Source: Maratus speciosus
Taxonomy: Eukaryota > Arthropoda > Arachnida > Araneae > Salticidae
Direction of reading: 5' to 3'
NCBI GenBank assembly: GCA_963932465.1
Contig: OZ010794.1
Span: forward strand, 215,153,748 to 215,217,747
DNA length: 64,000 bases
Below are positions 46,641 to 56,059 of the stretch, piece by piece. How positions within the stretch are numbered: position 1 is the first letter of the stretch; the number at the start of each line of letters is the position of its first letter. The notes under the pieces are model-generated. The model did not search any database and was not told the DNA's origin. It saw nothing but the letters and a program-made list of their open reading frames with translations. The translations under genes and the position numbers were made by a program.

Positions 46641-47366
46641 GGGTTGCGATTTCGAGGCACACGACAAAGCGATCGACAGGTAAAATAAATTACGAAATTA
46701 ATGGTGTACAGTGCATTTGAAACACCAGCTGGTTCTTGAAACTGTGAATGCCGTTTAGTGGGCGGTCTCAATAAAAAACGGCACCTAATTTTAAGAGTAC
46801 TGGCAGCCAAAATATATAATTAAAATTTTCCCTTTATAAAGTACTGAACATAAGCAAGTTTTTATTTTTTAATAAGTTCGTTTGTCTATTCCGGTGTCGG
46901 TCCATCATCTCATCAGTTTACAAACAGAATTACTCCGCGCCGGAAACGGTTAGAATGTAATTGACATTTACTAAAATGTTGAAGGTTCAGCTATAATAGT
47001 TTCTGTAGGACATTAGTACTGTCTAGATAAACTGTCTCCATTAAAACTGAATAGAAATTTCTACTTTATTTAAACTACTTTTTCATGCTATATTTTTTTC
47101 ATAAATAATCTAAAATTTGCTATTTGATTTTATGGGTGGAAGTTTTCCCCTGCGTTAATCAAGCCCTAATACAATACATAGAACTATGAATAAAGCGGAA
47201 TTGACATATCTTCAGTGTGGTGAACTTTCAACTGTAACGGGTACCATAGGACTTCATACATTTCTTTTAGAATTTTGAAAGTGTCGAAAAGCAATTCTTA
47301 TACTATGCTTAAGGCATGATTCCCCCCCCCCTTGTTTTAAAATATGGTGTAAAAAGCGATCTATGC
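46640..47366 (+). repeat. Repeat A, copy 4
   Basis: Shares GTGTACAGTGCATTTG-type sequence and the family C MITE (46749-46953) at the same place as copy 2. Followed by a family M copy (47012-47160) and the ATTGACATATCTTCAG block. Ends near a C run at 47322-47332. Confidence 0.65.
46749..46953 (+). repeat. TTAA MITE family C, copy 4
   Basis: TTAGTGGGCGGTCTCAATAA at the left and CTCCGCGCCGGAAACGGTTA at the right. Both TTAA sites have decayed, consistent with an old insertion inherited with Repeat A. Confidence 0.72.
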
Positions 47367-47439
47367 AGGGGCGCCATTTGGGGGAGGCTAGGTTGGGCTA
47401 AAAGATGTGTGATAATCAAACTGTATCAATAATTAAATA

Positions 47440-47735
47440 TATATATATAAATATTACACAGACATACATACAATACATACAATAAACACAACTGGGGTGT
47501 AAAATTAGCCAGAGCCTGGAATCTAACCCGGGACCACAGTATACAAGACCGCTGCTCTAACAACTGAGCTACCCTGGCAGATAGCTGGGTCTGCAATTTC
47601 TCACTAATAAACCAGGTTGGGGAAGTCACCAGCTTGACATCAGTTTCTGCAGAATTAAGGAAGTTATCGTATCCATAAACAAATGATATATATATATATA
47701 TACAGATAGATAGATAGATAAAGTTTTCACCCGTC
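47440..47735 (-). repeat. tRNA-derived SINE
   Basis: On the minus strand a leader from the (TA)n at about 47690 runs into a tRNA-like segment (47508-47578), then a tail AATTTTACACCCCAGTTGTG and repeated GTATGTATT-type units. The fragment at 5830-6000 is its diverged relative. Confidence 0.6.
47508..47578 (-). pseudogene. tRNA-like sequence, Thr(TGT)-like
   Basis: 71 nt on the minus strand: acceptor GCCAGGG pairs with CTCTGGC (one G:T), D-arm TAGCTCAGTTGTTAGAGC, anticodon stem GCGGT/ACTGT around loop CTTGTAT (anticodon TGT), T-arm with GTTAGAT in place of GTTCGAT and one stem mismatch. Acceptor ends are embedded in a repeat, so a SINE head is more likely than a working gene. Confidence 0.6.
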
Positions 47736-47813
47736 ATGGGGGTATGTTCTAAGGGTTTTGAAAATCTGCGTAGATACCGCGAAACGCATCTGATTGGTCA
47801 GAGCATTCTGTCT

Positions 47814-48021
47814 TTAACCCCTTCAGGACGGGAGCCTTTTACGAAATTTTTAATCTTTCGTCACAGTTTTTTAAAAACAGAAATTTGTGTCTTCTTGAAT
47901 CGAGAAAATGCGCTGATTAAATAAGGGAAATTTTACAGTAAAATTTTACTGGTGAGGAAAAACAAGGATTCTGAGCGCTTCATGCGGCAAGTATACGTGC
48001 CGCTCGTCCCCAAGGGGTTAA
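47814..48021 (-). repeat. TTAA MITE family D, copy 3
   Basis: TTAA at 47814-47817 and 48018-48021. The palindrome at 47984-48003 (20 nt; arms GCGGCA and TGCCGC around AGTATACG, itself nearly symmetrical) begins 14 bp inside the right TTAA. Confidence 0.88.
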
Positions 48022-48769
48022 CACAGCGGGATATGAACTTGGCGAAAATTATGAAAGGATATAATTTAGATAGGATGTGCGGGGAAAGGGAAGAGTCTTC
48101 TGCATTTCGATAGACCTGTTTTTTTTTTTTTTTGGGGGGGGGGGGTGTTAGAGGTCGATGGCAAAAGTGATTTTTACAGAAAGAATATAATTTCCACTAA
48201 CTAATGAAAAAGGAGGAGGGTTGTCATCTGCGTTTGGAATCTAAAAATTGAATGCATAGAAAATAAGGAATCGCGAAGCGATCCAGAATAGAAACGTGAA
48301 ACGCCTGAGGTTGAGTAGAAAAAGGGATTTCTTCGCGATACCGAACGGAGTCGCGAAGCGATTACGTGGGTGTTGGTGAGCGCAGCAAGCAGAGGGGGGG
48401 AGGGGAGTGCTCCTCCAGTATGCAAAAAAAAAAACCTAGTATCTGTAATTCAACCAATCTAAGGGGCTACGATTAATTCAATGTACCCTACTCACAGAAA
48501 CTCCCTAGTCGGGCTCTGGATATGATCAGCAGCATCTGATTGCCAACTGGGCACATTTCGACCAGTAAAAAGAAACAGAAAATTTTCCTTCATTCATGGC
48601 CTAAAATTTCATGAATACGGCATTTAGTTAAGACGAACATATCTATTATAATTTATTGTTGTAAATGTGTCTCGTTGGTAATCAGGCCCAGGTTTGTAAT
48701 GATCGCCATACATCTACAAAAGAATTTTCAGAAATTGCAACATAGGGGAGAATGTAAAAATTTGTGTTT
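48022..48769. other. Mixed region with a GCGAAGCG-rich block and a family M copy
   Basis: TCGCGAAGCGAT occurs at about 48271 and 48351 in otherwise AT-rich DNA, followed by GAGCGCAGCAAGCAGA and a G run; origin unknown. A T/G run lies near 48120-48146. A family M copy is at 48534-48688. Confidence 0.45.
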
Positions 48770-49050
48770 CTTATAATATCTACTAAAAATTAAAGTATGA
48801 ATTAATCTTAATCCATGTTTATATTAATACAATCTGCAGATTTACAGTTTATTTCGTAATAGTTTTATTAAGTGCGAGTGCTGGAGGCTATTTTTATAAT
48901 CAATCGTAGCACAACTTACAACAATGTCTTTATTGCAGATTTCTCTTTCAAATATCCTGGTAAAGTGTATGGCAAATATAATTTTTTTTTAAAGTGGTAC
49001 GAGTAGAATTTTAAAAGAGCCCACAGGGACGTAGCCTAACAAAGGGCTAA
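48770..49050 (+). repeat. Family E, copy 3
   Basis: AAAATTAAAGTATGAATTAA to CCCACAGGGACGTAGCCTAA. The right TTAA is now CTAA. Directly followed by Repeat A. Confidence 0.65.
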
Positions 49051-49848
49051 TGCAGTTACAAATGGCAACTAGATTTCTTGTTCAGCACCGATTGTAAAAC
49101 ATTAAACAAGGTAAACAAATTGCAAAATTAATTTTGTACAGTGAGATCTCGGAGCGGCAAATTTGTTAGAAACCACTATTTTTATAAAATTATTTGCAAC
49201 AAAAATCCTCCCACGAAGTGGGTTTATGTGACATTTTCAAGATAAAAATAAATTGAAAATTTTCATAACAAAATAATGGTGATAAATTGTTTTGGCTTAC
49301 TCTCTTATAAAATGAGATCTCTCCGAGGCTCGTGCACACTAACATTTGGAACCACCATCCTGGCTCATGAAACTATAAATAAAAAGTAATTGACATATCC
49401 TATAAATGGTGAAGCTTCAACTGTGATAGTTGCTGTAGGACATGATTACCGCAGGGACAATCTTTCAGCCTCAAAATTGAATAGAAATCTTTATTTAAAT
49501 TATTTTTCTTGCAATATTTCTTTCATATATAATCTAATAATTCCTATTCGTTTCCCTAGTGGAAGTTTTCACCGGCGTTAATCAGGCCTTAATTCAATGC
49601 ATGGAACTATGAATTAAGAGGAATTGACATATCTTCAGAATGGTGGAAAATAAACTGTAACCTGTACCATAGGGCTTCATACTTTTTTTTTTATTTCAGG
49701 AACTTTTCGAAGGAGTTTCATAATCTATACTTGTGGCATGATATTTCTTTCTTGTTTTAAATGTGTGGTTTTAAATACGATCGATGACCGAATGGACAAA
49801 AAATACTCATATATTCGATATATCGGTTTTTCGCTATATGGATATATA

Positions 49849-51109
49849 CAGGGTGACACATAAATACTGTGACGCAAATAAAATACCATAACTTTTCACT
49901 GCACGAACAAAACAATTAGTTTTATTCACCATTCGAAAGAGGAGAAACTTTTGTACAAGAAATAATCAGGATAATTCGAAATGGTTCCCTCTAGCGGTGA
50001 TGCGGGAGTTTAGACGCTTCTGTAAATTCTTCAATATGGCCGCGACTGTTTCCGGCGTGATTTCAGCCCAGGCTTTTTCCAGAACACTTTTTAAGGAATC
50101 CAGTGACTTGTTCTTGGTTGCGCAAGTATCTTGCTCCAGAATTCCCCAAACATCGAAGTCCATCATGTTCAAGTCAGGGCAGTTTGAGGGCCCAACGCCC
50201 TTCGTCCAAAATCACGACAGATTGGGCTTGCGCCCTTCCAGCGTCTTCTTAGCGCCATGGGTAATCGGCCAATCCTGCTGAAACCGCCAGTCGATGTTCT
50301 TTACTTTCTTTTCGGCCTAGGGGATCATGCAGCTTTCCGAAGTTAGCTCCTTATGCGTCCCTGCGTTGTCCTTGACGCCTTTTGAAACGAAGACAAGTTT
50401 TGTCTTTTCCAATCCGGAAATCTGCGACACATCATCACAAAATTCATGAAAAGAATCTTTTCCAACTTCACGATACGCGGAGTCCCTTTGAGTAGCAAGA
50501 AAGGTTGGACCTTAATACTATTTTCATCAGTGAAGAAAATCCGATTCAAGGCATCGTCGTGGCACAGGGACTTCATATTCTTGCTCTTTTCGAGTCTTGA
50601 CGCCTTCGTTTCGTACGTGAGATGGTGTCCTTGCGCCAGTTTGCACGGGATGAGTTGCAGATCTTTGACCTGTCTTCGCATGGATTCGCGGTCCACGTTG
50701 TGTTCCTTGGACAATTTTGGATGTTTCTTTGAAGAGTTTGCTGGATCTTCTTCTGGACCATGTTAAGGACACTTAGGTCCTTGTTGTTTGTGGTCTTCCA
50801 CTTCGTTGACGGTCTTTGATCCATCCAGTCTCTTTAACAAGTTTAAAGGCGCGATAGACTTGGTCCCGGTACAATTTGGCGATCGCAGGAGTTGGCATCC
50901 CCCTCTTGTGGTGGGGGACAATAGCTGGCTGGTCATCTTTGTAAAATACGTTTTCCTTCAAAAAAGTGAATTAATATCAGTTGAAATAGCAATTATAAAA
51001 CAAAAAAGTACGAGGAACACGAATAAAACAATAGTGTATTTCAAAAATGGGAAAAACATTAAAATAAATTGGCATTTTCCTCACGTCACAGTATTTATGT
51101 GTCAACCTG
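49849..51109 (-). mobile_element. Tc1/mariner element, DD37D (maT), 1261 bp
   Basis: Ends CAGGGTGACACATAAATACT and, inverted, CAGGTTGACACATAAATACT; the match runs through GTGACG, about 26 bp. TA on both sides (49847-49848, 51110-51111). Length is typical of maT elements. Its only gene is on the minus strand and is broken. Confidence 0.93.
49966..50961 (-). pseudogene. maT (DD37D) transposase, degenerate
   Basis: Starts near 50961 with a paired-type helix-turn-helix region (RGMPTPAIAKLYRDQVYRAF, then DRQRSGRPQTTRT). It continues across frameshifts as MRRQVKDLQLIPCKLAQGHH, FFTDENSIKV (first catalytic Asp), WRFQQD (second Asp) and CPDLNMMDFDVWGILEQ (third Asp). I count 37 residues between the second and third Asp, which identifies maT. 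Several frameshifts around 50340-50450 and 50680-50830 and a TGA near 50220 make it non-functional. The C-terminal part from 50172 to 49966 is open. Confidence 0.9.
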
Positions 51110-51250
51110 TATTTCCCATGTTATGCTACTAAATTGTTTGACATATCGAATGACTTATTTTTGTTTATATTAATTAACGTGCTTTCTAGAAAAATAAAGT
51201 AAGCTTGTTAGACACGCAGTTTTAATATTTATGGTTATAAATCCTAAACG

Positions 51251-52190
51251 TAATTGTCGGAGCACAGCTCCGGCTTCTCTGCAAAAATTGCACTTATTGT
51301 TAACAGGATAGCGTCCAAAATATTCGACGCATCGACACAAAAAATGAGCTGGACGTTGGTAGTGCGAAAATATCGGTGCGTATTGAAAATCATAACTATT
51401 CGTCAACCCTAACAACCTGAAATGTCGGCTCAAAATTTTCCCATAGTGATAACATTGCGAGTTTAATTCTATATATTTGAAAGAAAAGGCTTTCTTTTTT
51501 TTAGTCCTTTACCTTGATTTTTTTTTTGCACCAATTTTAATAATTCTTTTTTTTTAATGAAAGCTGTTTCTTTGTAGATTTGCCCACACTAGCTATATAT
51601 TTTTTAAATATTCCCATTTTTATACTTAAATTTAAAATTTAAAATTTTTCTATGAATTTGTTTAAAAATGGTAGCAATTGGATTACTTTCATTGTTGCAA
51701 AGAAAGGAAAAATAATAAGGTTTGCTTATCTTTATTGATGCCATTTTCTCATAAAATTAAAAATAAATTTTCTGAAAAAATGGAACAGAAAATGACGTCA
51801 TGCTTTAATAAAATACTCATGTTTTTCGCAAAAAGCTGTTATAATTCAATTCTTTTTCATTCATTGAGTTTAATACGCTTGGTGAAATGCTTCAATGAGG
51901 CAAAATGGCATCATATTAAAATGAAAACGATCATTTCCTCTGATAAAAGTAAATATTTTACTACGAACGCCTCTAAAAGATATAAATTTCTGGAATTTTA
52001 CTCGCCGATACAGAGATTAGAATCACAAGTCAAGAGTGCGAATGTTCACATGCAAAGTCGGAGTTGACACATTTAATTTCAAGTTTAGAAATATACGTAT
52101 TAATCACATATTGCGCATTGTAATATTTTTGAAAGGGTGAATGTAAATATGAGAGATGCGTATGCAAATTATGAGACGGTGAAAATAACA
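51251..52190. other. Unassigned; two unexplained open frames
   Basis: Minus frame 51170-51433 (87 aa) includes a CxxC pair (NKCNFCREAG) and two more Cys (FLCRCVEYFG). Plus frame 51678-52067 (129 aa) is Lys/Ser/Phe rich. Neither has a recognised domain, and neither is supported by a neighbour. Either could be an old transposon fragment or chance. Confidence 0.3.
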
Positions 52191-52397
52191 TTAACCCTAG
52201 AACTACCGGAAATTTTACTCAAGTTTTATAAAAACATTCTACACCAGAATTTTTACTTAAAACTATTTAATTTGTTTATTTAACTTATTATTGTCTGATT
52301 TATACATTTAGTTTGTTTTGAAGAAATTTCTGGTTTGAATAAATATTTTGAATGTACATGTCGGGTCCAATGGACCCGTCTGGTAGACGGAAGGTTA
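52191..52397 (-). repeat. TTAA MITE family G, copy 2
   Basis: TTAA at 52191-52194 and 52394-52397. Palindrome CGGGTCCAATGGACCCG at 52362-52378. The 207-bp length equals copy 1. Confidence 0.92.
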
Positions 52398-52477
52398 AGT
52401 TTAGATTTTATGCGAAAAAAAATTCCATGATTGTATTAAGGTGAAATCATTTTTTTTTTAATTTTCAATCGGCAATT

Positions 52478-52692
52478 TTAAACGACACAGATGTCATATA
52501 TTGGCGCGATTTTTTTCTGACGTCAATGTCATATACGCAACGGGTACTTAACTGGCGCCAAAGTTCCGTTATTTTGCTTGATATGTAACCCGGATGTTAT
52601 TGTTTGTGCTGTTGAAGTTTTCGCCGAATTGGCTTGGGAAAAAAGTCGTGCCAATATCGGGCGTATATGACATCTGTGCCTTTTAAACATAA
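52478..52692. repeat. Inverted-repeat MITE, about 215 bp
   Basis: TTTTAAACGACACAGATGTC at the left pairs with the minus strand of GACATCTGTGCCTTTTAAA at the right, about 28 bp of match. The arms also share TTGGC and CGCC blocks. No target duplication assigned. Confidence 0.72.
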
Positions 52693-53082
52693 CAGCTTCA
52701 ATGGGTAATTTCATCAAAATTACATATCTTGATTAGGTATAATAAATACAGTTTAATTTTTTAATATTTTGAGCAGTCGAAGTGCATGGAATTAGTATTT
52801 TGGTAACTTTAAGTTAAAAATAATATTTGTTTTAAGAGACCAAGTAGTAACATATGTATGATTTCGTTTTCAAACAATTTCTTTCGTCGCAATTCGACGA
52901 GATTCTTCCCGTTATTAAATAAAACATTAGCTCCATTGCTGTAAATTATGCATTTTAACCTCATATGGATCATTATGGAGTCGAATGTTGAAGTCGATGT
53001 TCATACATTGGTGACCTGAGATATAGATTGACCCCCCCCCCCCTTTCATAAGTTTTACATTCTACGTACGTAACAACCACTA
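52693..53082. other. Unassigned
   Basis: No gene or repeat recognised. A C run at 53033-53043. Confidence 0.35.
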
Positions 53083-53890
53083 CAGGGTGATTCATAAAAG
53101 ATGGGCAGAACTTTAAGGGGTTATAGTACACTTAAAGACAAATAATATTAAATAGGAGACTAAGGGTCCCAGACGTATTCCCAAGGAGATAGGGGGCATT
53201 AAAGTTTAGGGTCCGAAATTTCAAATGATTATAAAACATGGAAAAATTGGTCGATTCGTTTGCGGTTTTTGCAAAAAATTTTCTTTATGCCAGTATTTTC
53301 TTGAAATAAAATTTTAAAGTTCAATTTCAAAAAATGCCGATAGGGGGCGCTTTAGACTTTGGAGTAACAAACAACTATTTTTTAACGTTATTTTTTGTAT
53401 TTCTTTAAACGATTTCGAAAGCTTAGACTTAAACTTAAATTTTGATCTAAAAATCTGAGTCCTAACGAGTAGTTAAGTAGCATAAACTGAAATTTGAAAT
53501 TTGAAACCCTTCTCCCCCCAGAACAAAAATCAGTTATTCCCGATCTTTGTGTCGTAGATTAGGCTCTAACTACTGCCGCGTTTTGCTAAAATTATTCTTT
53601 ATGTCAGTATTTTCTTGAAAATAAATTTTAAAGAAAATTTTCAAAAAATTCCGATAGAGGGCGCTTTAGACTTTGGAGTAACGAACAACTATTTTATACC
53701 GTTATTTTTTGTGTCTCATTAAATGCTTTCTAAAGCTTAGAGTTAAACTTAAATTTTCAGCTCAAAATCTGAATCGCTGAGCGTGGTTCAGTAGCGAGGG
53801 GAGGGGGTTCAAATTTCAACTTCTGAACATAGTTCAGTTTGCACTACTTAACCATGCCCAACGATTCTGTGCTGTGATACGAGGCAAAAA
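53083..53890 (+). repeat. Left terminal inverted repeat of DD41D element 2
   Basis: Contains two related blocks in the same orientation: about 53270-53523 and 53588-53812. They share TATTTTCTTGAAA, GGGCGCTTTAGACTTTGG and AAGCTTAGA blocks. Each block has a CTCF-like core (GATAGGGGGCGCTTTAG near 53338; GATAGAGGGCGCTTTAG near 53652) in the plus orientation. Confidence 0.9.
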
Positions 53891-54128
53891 TACAACTTTC
53901 GTCAAGGACTGCATAGTCGGAATTCACTCATAAAGGCACTGGCACAGTTGGAAACGTCGCTCATGCAAACGTTAAAGCTCCATTCCTGACGCTAGTCACC
54001 GGGTGAAGAAGGAAACAGAAAGTATGCAAATGTCAAATGGGGAAGAAGAAGAACACGTATGCAAAATTTCGACACGATTCAGGCATAAAAACCACTGAAC
54101 GGTGAGTCAAGTGTAAGTCGCTGTAGAA

Positions 54129-55217
54129 ATGAATCGGAAGATGGTGCCCTTCACGAATAAGGAAAAGGCTGAGATGCATTTAATTTACGGAGCGGCAGAT
54201 GGAAATGGTGCAGAGGCACAACGAATGTACGGAGAGCGATTTCCCAACAGGCGGTTGCCTAACCGCAAAACTTTCGAGCGCTTGCACAGACAGTTGTGTG
54301 AGACGGGATCATTTCTCGCTTCCCGGTCGAATGCAGGTCGTGCAAAAAAGGACGAATCAGTAGTGGTTGCAGAAGCCATTCTGGATGTAGTAGCGGCGCA
54401 GCCAAGTACAAGTACACGAACAGTGGCTAGGCAGGTGGATACCTCACAGTCCATGACTTGCAGGGTACTGAAGGATGAACATTTGCTCCCGTTTCATGTG
54501 CAACGAGTCCAGAAACTGTCTCCAGGGGATTATCCAAATCGTATTGAATTCGCCCGCTGGTTTCTGCAGCAGAACGCGCTAAATCCACATTTTGGACGAA
54601 CTGTGCTTTTCACCGATGAATGTACCTTCACACGTGAAGGTACATTTAACACACACAATGCACATGTATGGGCGGATGTCAATCCACATGCTACGTATCC
54701 ACATGCTCATCAGAGACGCTTTTCCATCAATGTTTGGGCAGGAATCCTCGGAAACCACCTAATCGGACCGTACCTTCTTCCTGAACGCCTCAACGGTAAA
54801 ACATACCTCACATTTCTGCAACATGTGCTGCCAGACCTGTTAAACGTTGTTCCTCCACGCATCCGGCGGGTCATGTGGTTCCAGCACGATGGAGCGCCAG
54901 CCCATTACGTACGAGACGTCCGCAACTATCTGGACATCACATTTCCGAACAGATGGATTGGTCGAGGTGGTCCTGTTGCTTGGTCTGCTCGCTCGCCAGA
55001 TCTTTCACCCCTCGATTTCTTTTTTTGGGGACGATTGAAGGCTCTTATGTATGAGACACCCATTGAATCCCCCGAGGAACTGGTCGCCAGACTTTCCGCC
55101 GCTGTAGGGGAAGTGCTCGAAAAGCCTGATGTTTTCGCGAATGTTCGCCGTTCCATTCTTCGCCGTTGTTCTGCGTGCATAACCTCTGGTGGTCACAATT
55201 TTGAACATTTATTGTAA
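54129..55217 (+). CDS. DD41D (rosa-like) mariner transposase, intact
   Basis: 362 codons from ATG 54129 to TAA 55217. It would cut and paste the surrounding element at TA sites in the nucleus. Residues 1-120 form the DNA-binding region: a first part resembling the DUF4817-type helix-turn-helix seen in arthropod transposases (EMHLIYGAADGNGAEAQRMY), then a second part with STSTRTVARQVDTSQSMT. The catalytic RNase H fold carries FTDECTF (Asp163), FQHDGAPAH (Asp254) and SPDLSPLDFFFWG (Asp296). 41 residues between the second and third Asp give the DD41D class. All three Asp are present and there is no stop or frameshift. An in-frame Met lies at residue 5, so the start could be 12 bases later. No intron is needed. 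A close relative with one stop is at 32092-33168. Confidence 0.95.
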   Translation: MNRKMVPFTNKEKAEMHLIYGAADGNGAEAQRMYGERFPNRRLPNRKTFERLHRQLCETGSFLASRSNAGRAKKDESVVVAEAILDVVAAQPSTSTRTVARQVDTSQSMTCRVLKDEHLLPFHVQRVQKLSPGDYPNRIEFARWFLQQNALNPHFGRTVLFTDECTFTREGTFNTHNAHVWADVNPHATYPHAHQRRFSINVWAGILGNHLIGPYLLPERLNGKTYLTFLQHVLPDLLNVVPPRIRRVMWFQHDGAPAHYVRDVRNYLDITFPNRWIGRGGPVAWSARSPDLSPLDFFFWGRLKALMYETPIESPEELVARLSAAVGEVLEKPDVFANVRRSILRRCSACITSGGHNFEHLL

Positions 55218-55267
55218 TTACATGTTAATAAATATGCTTTGGTAACATAATCCTAATTTGTGTCTTT

Positions 55268-56057
55268 TTACCTCGTATCACAGCACACAATGTGTGGACA
55301 TGGTAAACTGAACTGTGCTCAGGAGTAGAAATTTCAAACCCCTCTCCCCAGAAACTTAACCACGTCTAACGATTCAGATTTTGGGCTGAAAATTTAAGTC
55401 TAAGCTTTAGAAAGCATTTAATGAGACACAAAAAATAACGGTATAAAATAGTTGTTCGTTACTCCAAAGTCTAAAGCGCCCTCTATCGGAATTTTTTGAA
55501 AATTTTCTTTAAAATTTATTTTCAAGAAAATACTGACATAAAGAATAATTTTAGCAAAACGCGGCAGTAGTTAGAGCCTAATCTACGACACAAAGATCGG
55601 GAATAACTGATTTTTGTTCTGGGGGGAGAAGGGTTTCAAATTTCAAATTTCAGTTTACGCTACTTAACTACTCGTTAGGACTCAGATTTTTAGATCAAAA
55701 TTTAAGTTTAAGTCTAAGCTTTCGAAATCATTTAAAGAAATACAAAAAATAACGTTAAAAAATAGTTGTTTGTTACTCCAAAGTCTAAAGCGCCCCCTAT
55801 CGGCATTTTTTGAAATTGAACTTTAAAATTTTATTTCAAGAAAATACTGGCATAAAGAAAATTTTTTGCAAAAACCGCAAACGAATCGACCAATTTTTCC
55901 ATGTTTTATAATCATTTGAAATTTCGGACCCTAAACTTTAATGCCCCCTATCTCCTTGGGAATACGTCTGGGACCCTTAGTCTCCTATTTAATATTATTT
56001 GTCTTTAAGTGTACTATAACCCCTTAAAGTTCTGCCCATCTTTTATGAATCACCCTG
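55268..56057 (-). repeat. Right terminal inverted repeat of DD41D element 2
   Basis: Mirror of 53083-53890, with the same two internal blocks. Its CTCF-like cores (CTAAAGCGCCCTCTATC near 55477; CTAAAGCGCCCCCTATC near 55788) point back toward the gene, facing those of the left arm. The innermost shared block is CCTCGTATCACAGCAC at 55271-55286. Confidence 0.9.
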
Positions 56058-56059
56058 TA

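Larger units (their letters stand above)
49051..51250 (+). repeat. Repeat A, copy 5 (interrupted by the maT element)
   Basis: Begins TGCAGTTACAAATGGCAACT, includes GAGATCTCTCCGAG and a family M copy (49443-49585, GATTACCGCAGGG to GGCGTTAATCAGG). It reaches CGCTATATGGATATATA, where the maT element is inserted. It resumes at 51112 and ends near 51250. Confidence 0.68.
53083..56057 (+). mobile_element. Tc1/mariner element 2, DD41D (rosa-like), 2975 bp, apparently intact
   Basis: Ends CAGGGTGATTCATAAAAGAT at 53083 and its inverted copy ending at 56057, with TA at 53081-53082 and 56058-56059. Inverted repeats of about 800 bp (53083-53890 and 55268-56057) surround an uninterrupted transposase gene. 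Each arm is itself a tandem duplication of about 230 bp, so the element carries four related blocks. The two arms are nearly identical in their outer 700 bp. Intact ends, flanking TA and an open gene suggest it moved recently, and it may still be competent. Confidence 0.95.

Noticed and set aside
49997..50766. Plus-strand frames over the maT element
   Set aside because: The recognisable transposase motifs are on the minus strand; plus frames have none.
51170..51433. Small Cys-containing protein gene on the minus strand
   Set aside because: A CxxC pair alone is weak, the start overlaps Repeat A sequence, and no neighbour or homologue was recognised; kept only as an unexplained frame.
54185..55208. 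Minus-strand and alternative-frame open reading frames across the transposase
   Set aside because: Shadows of the intact plus-strand transposase gene.
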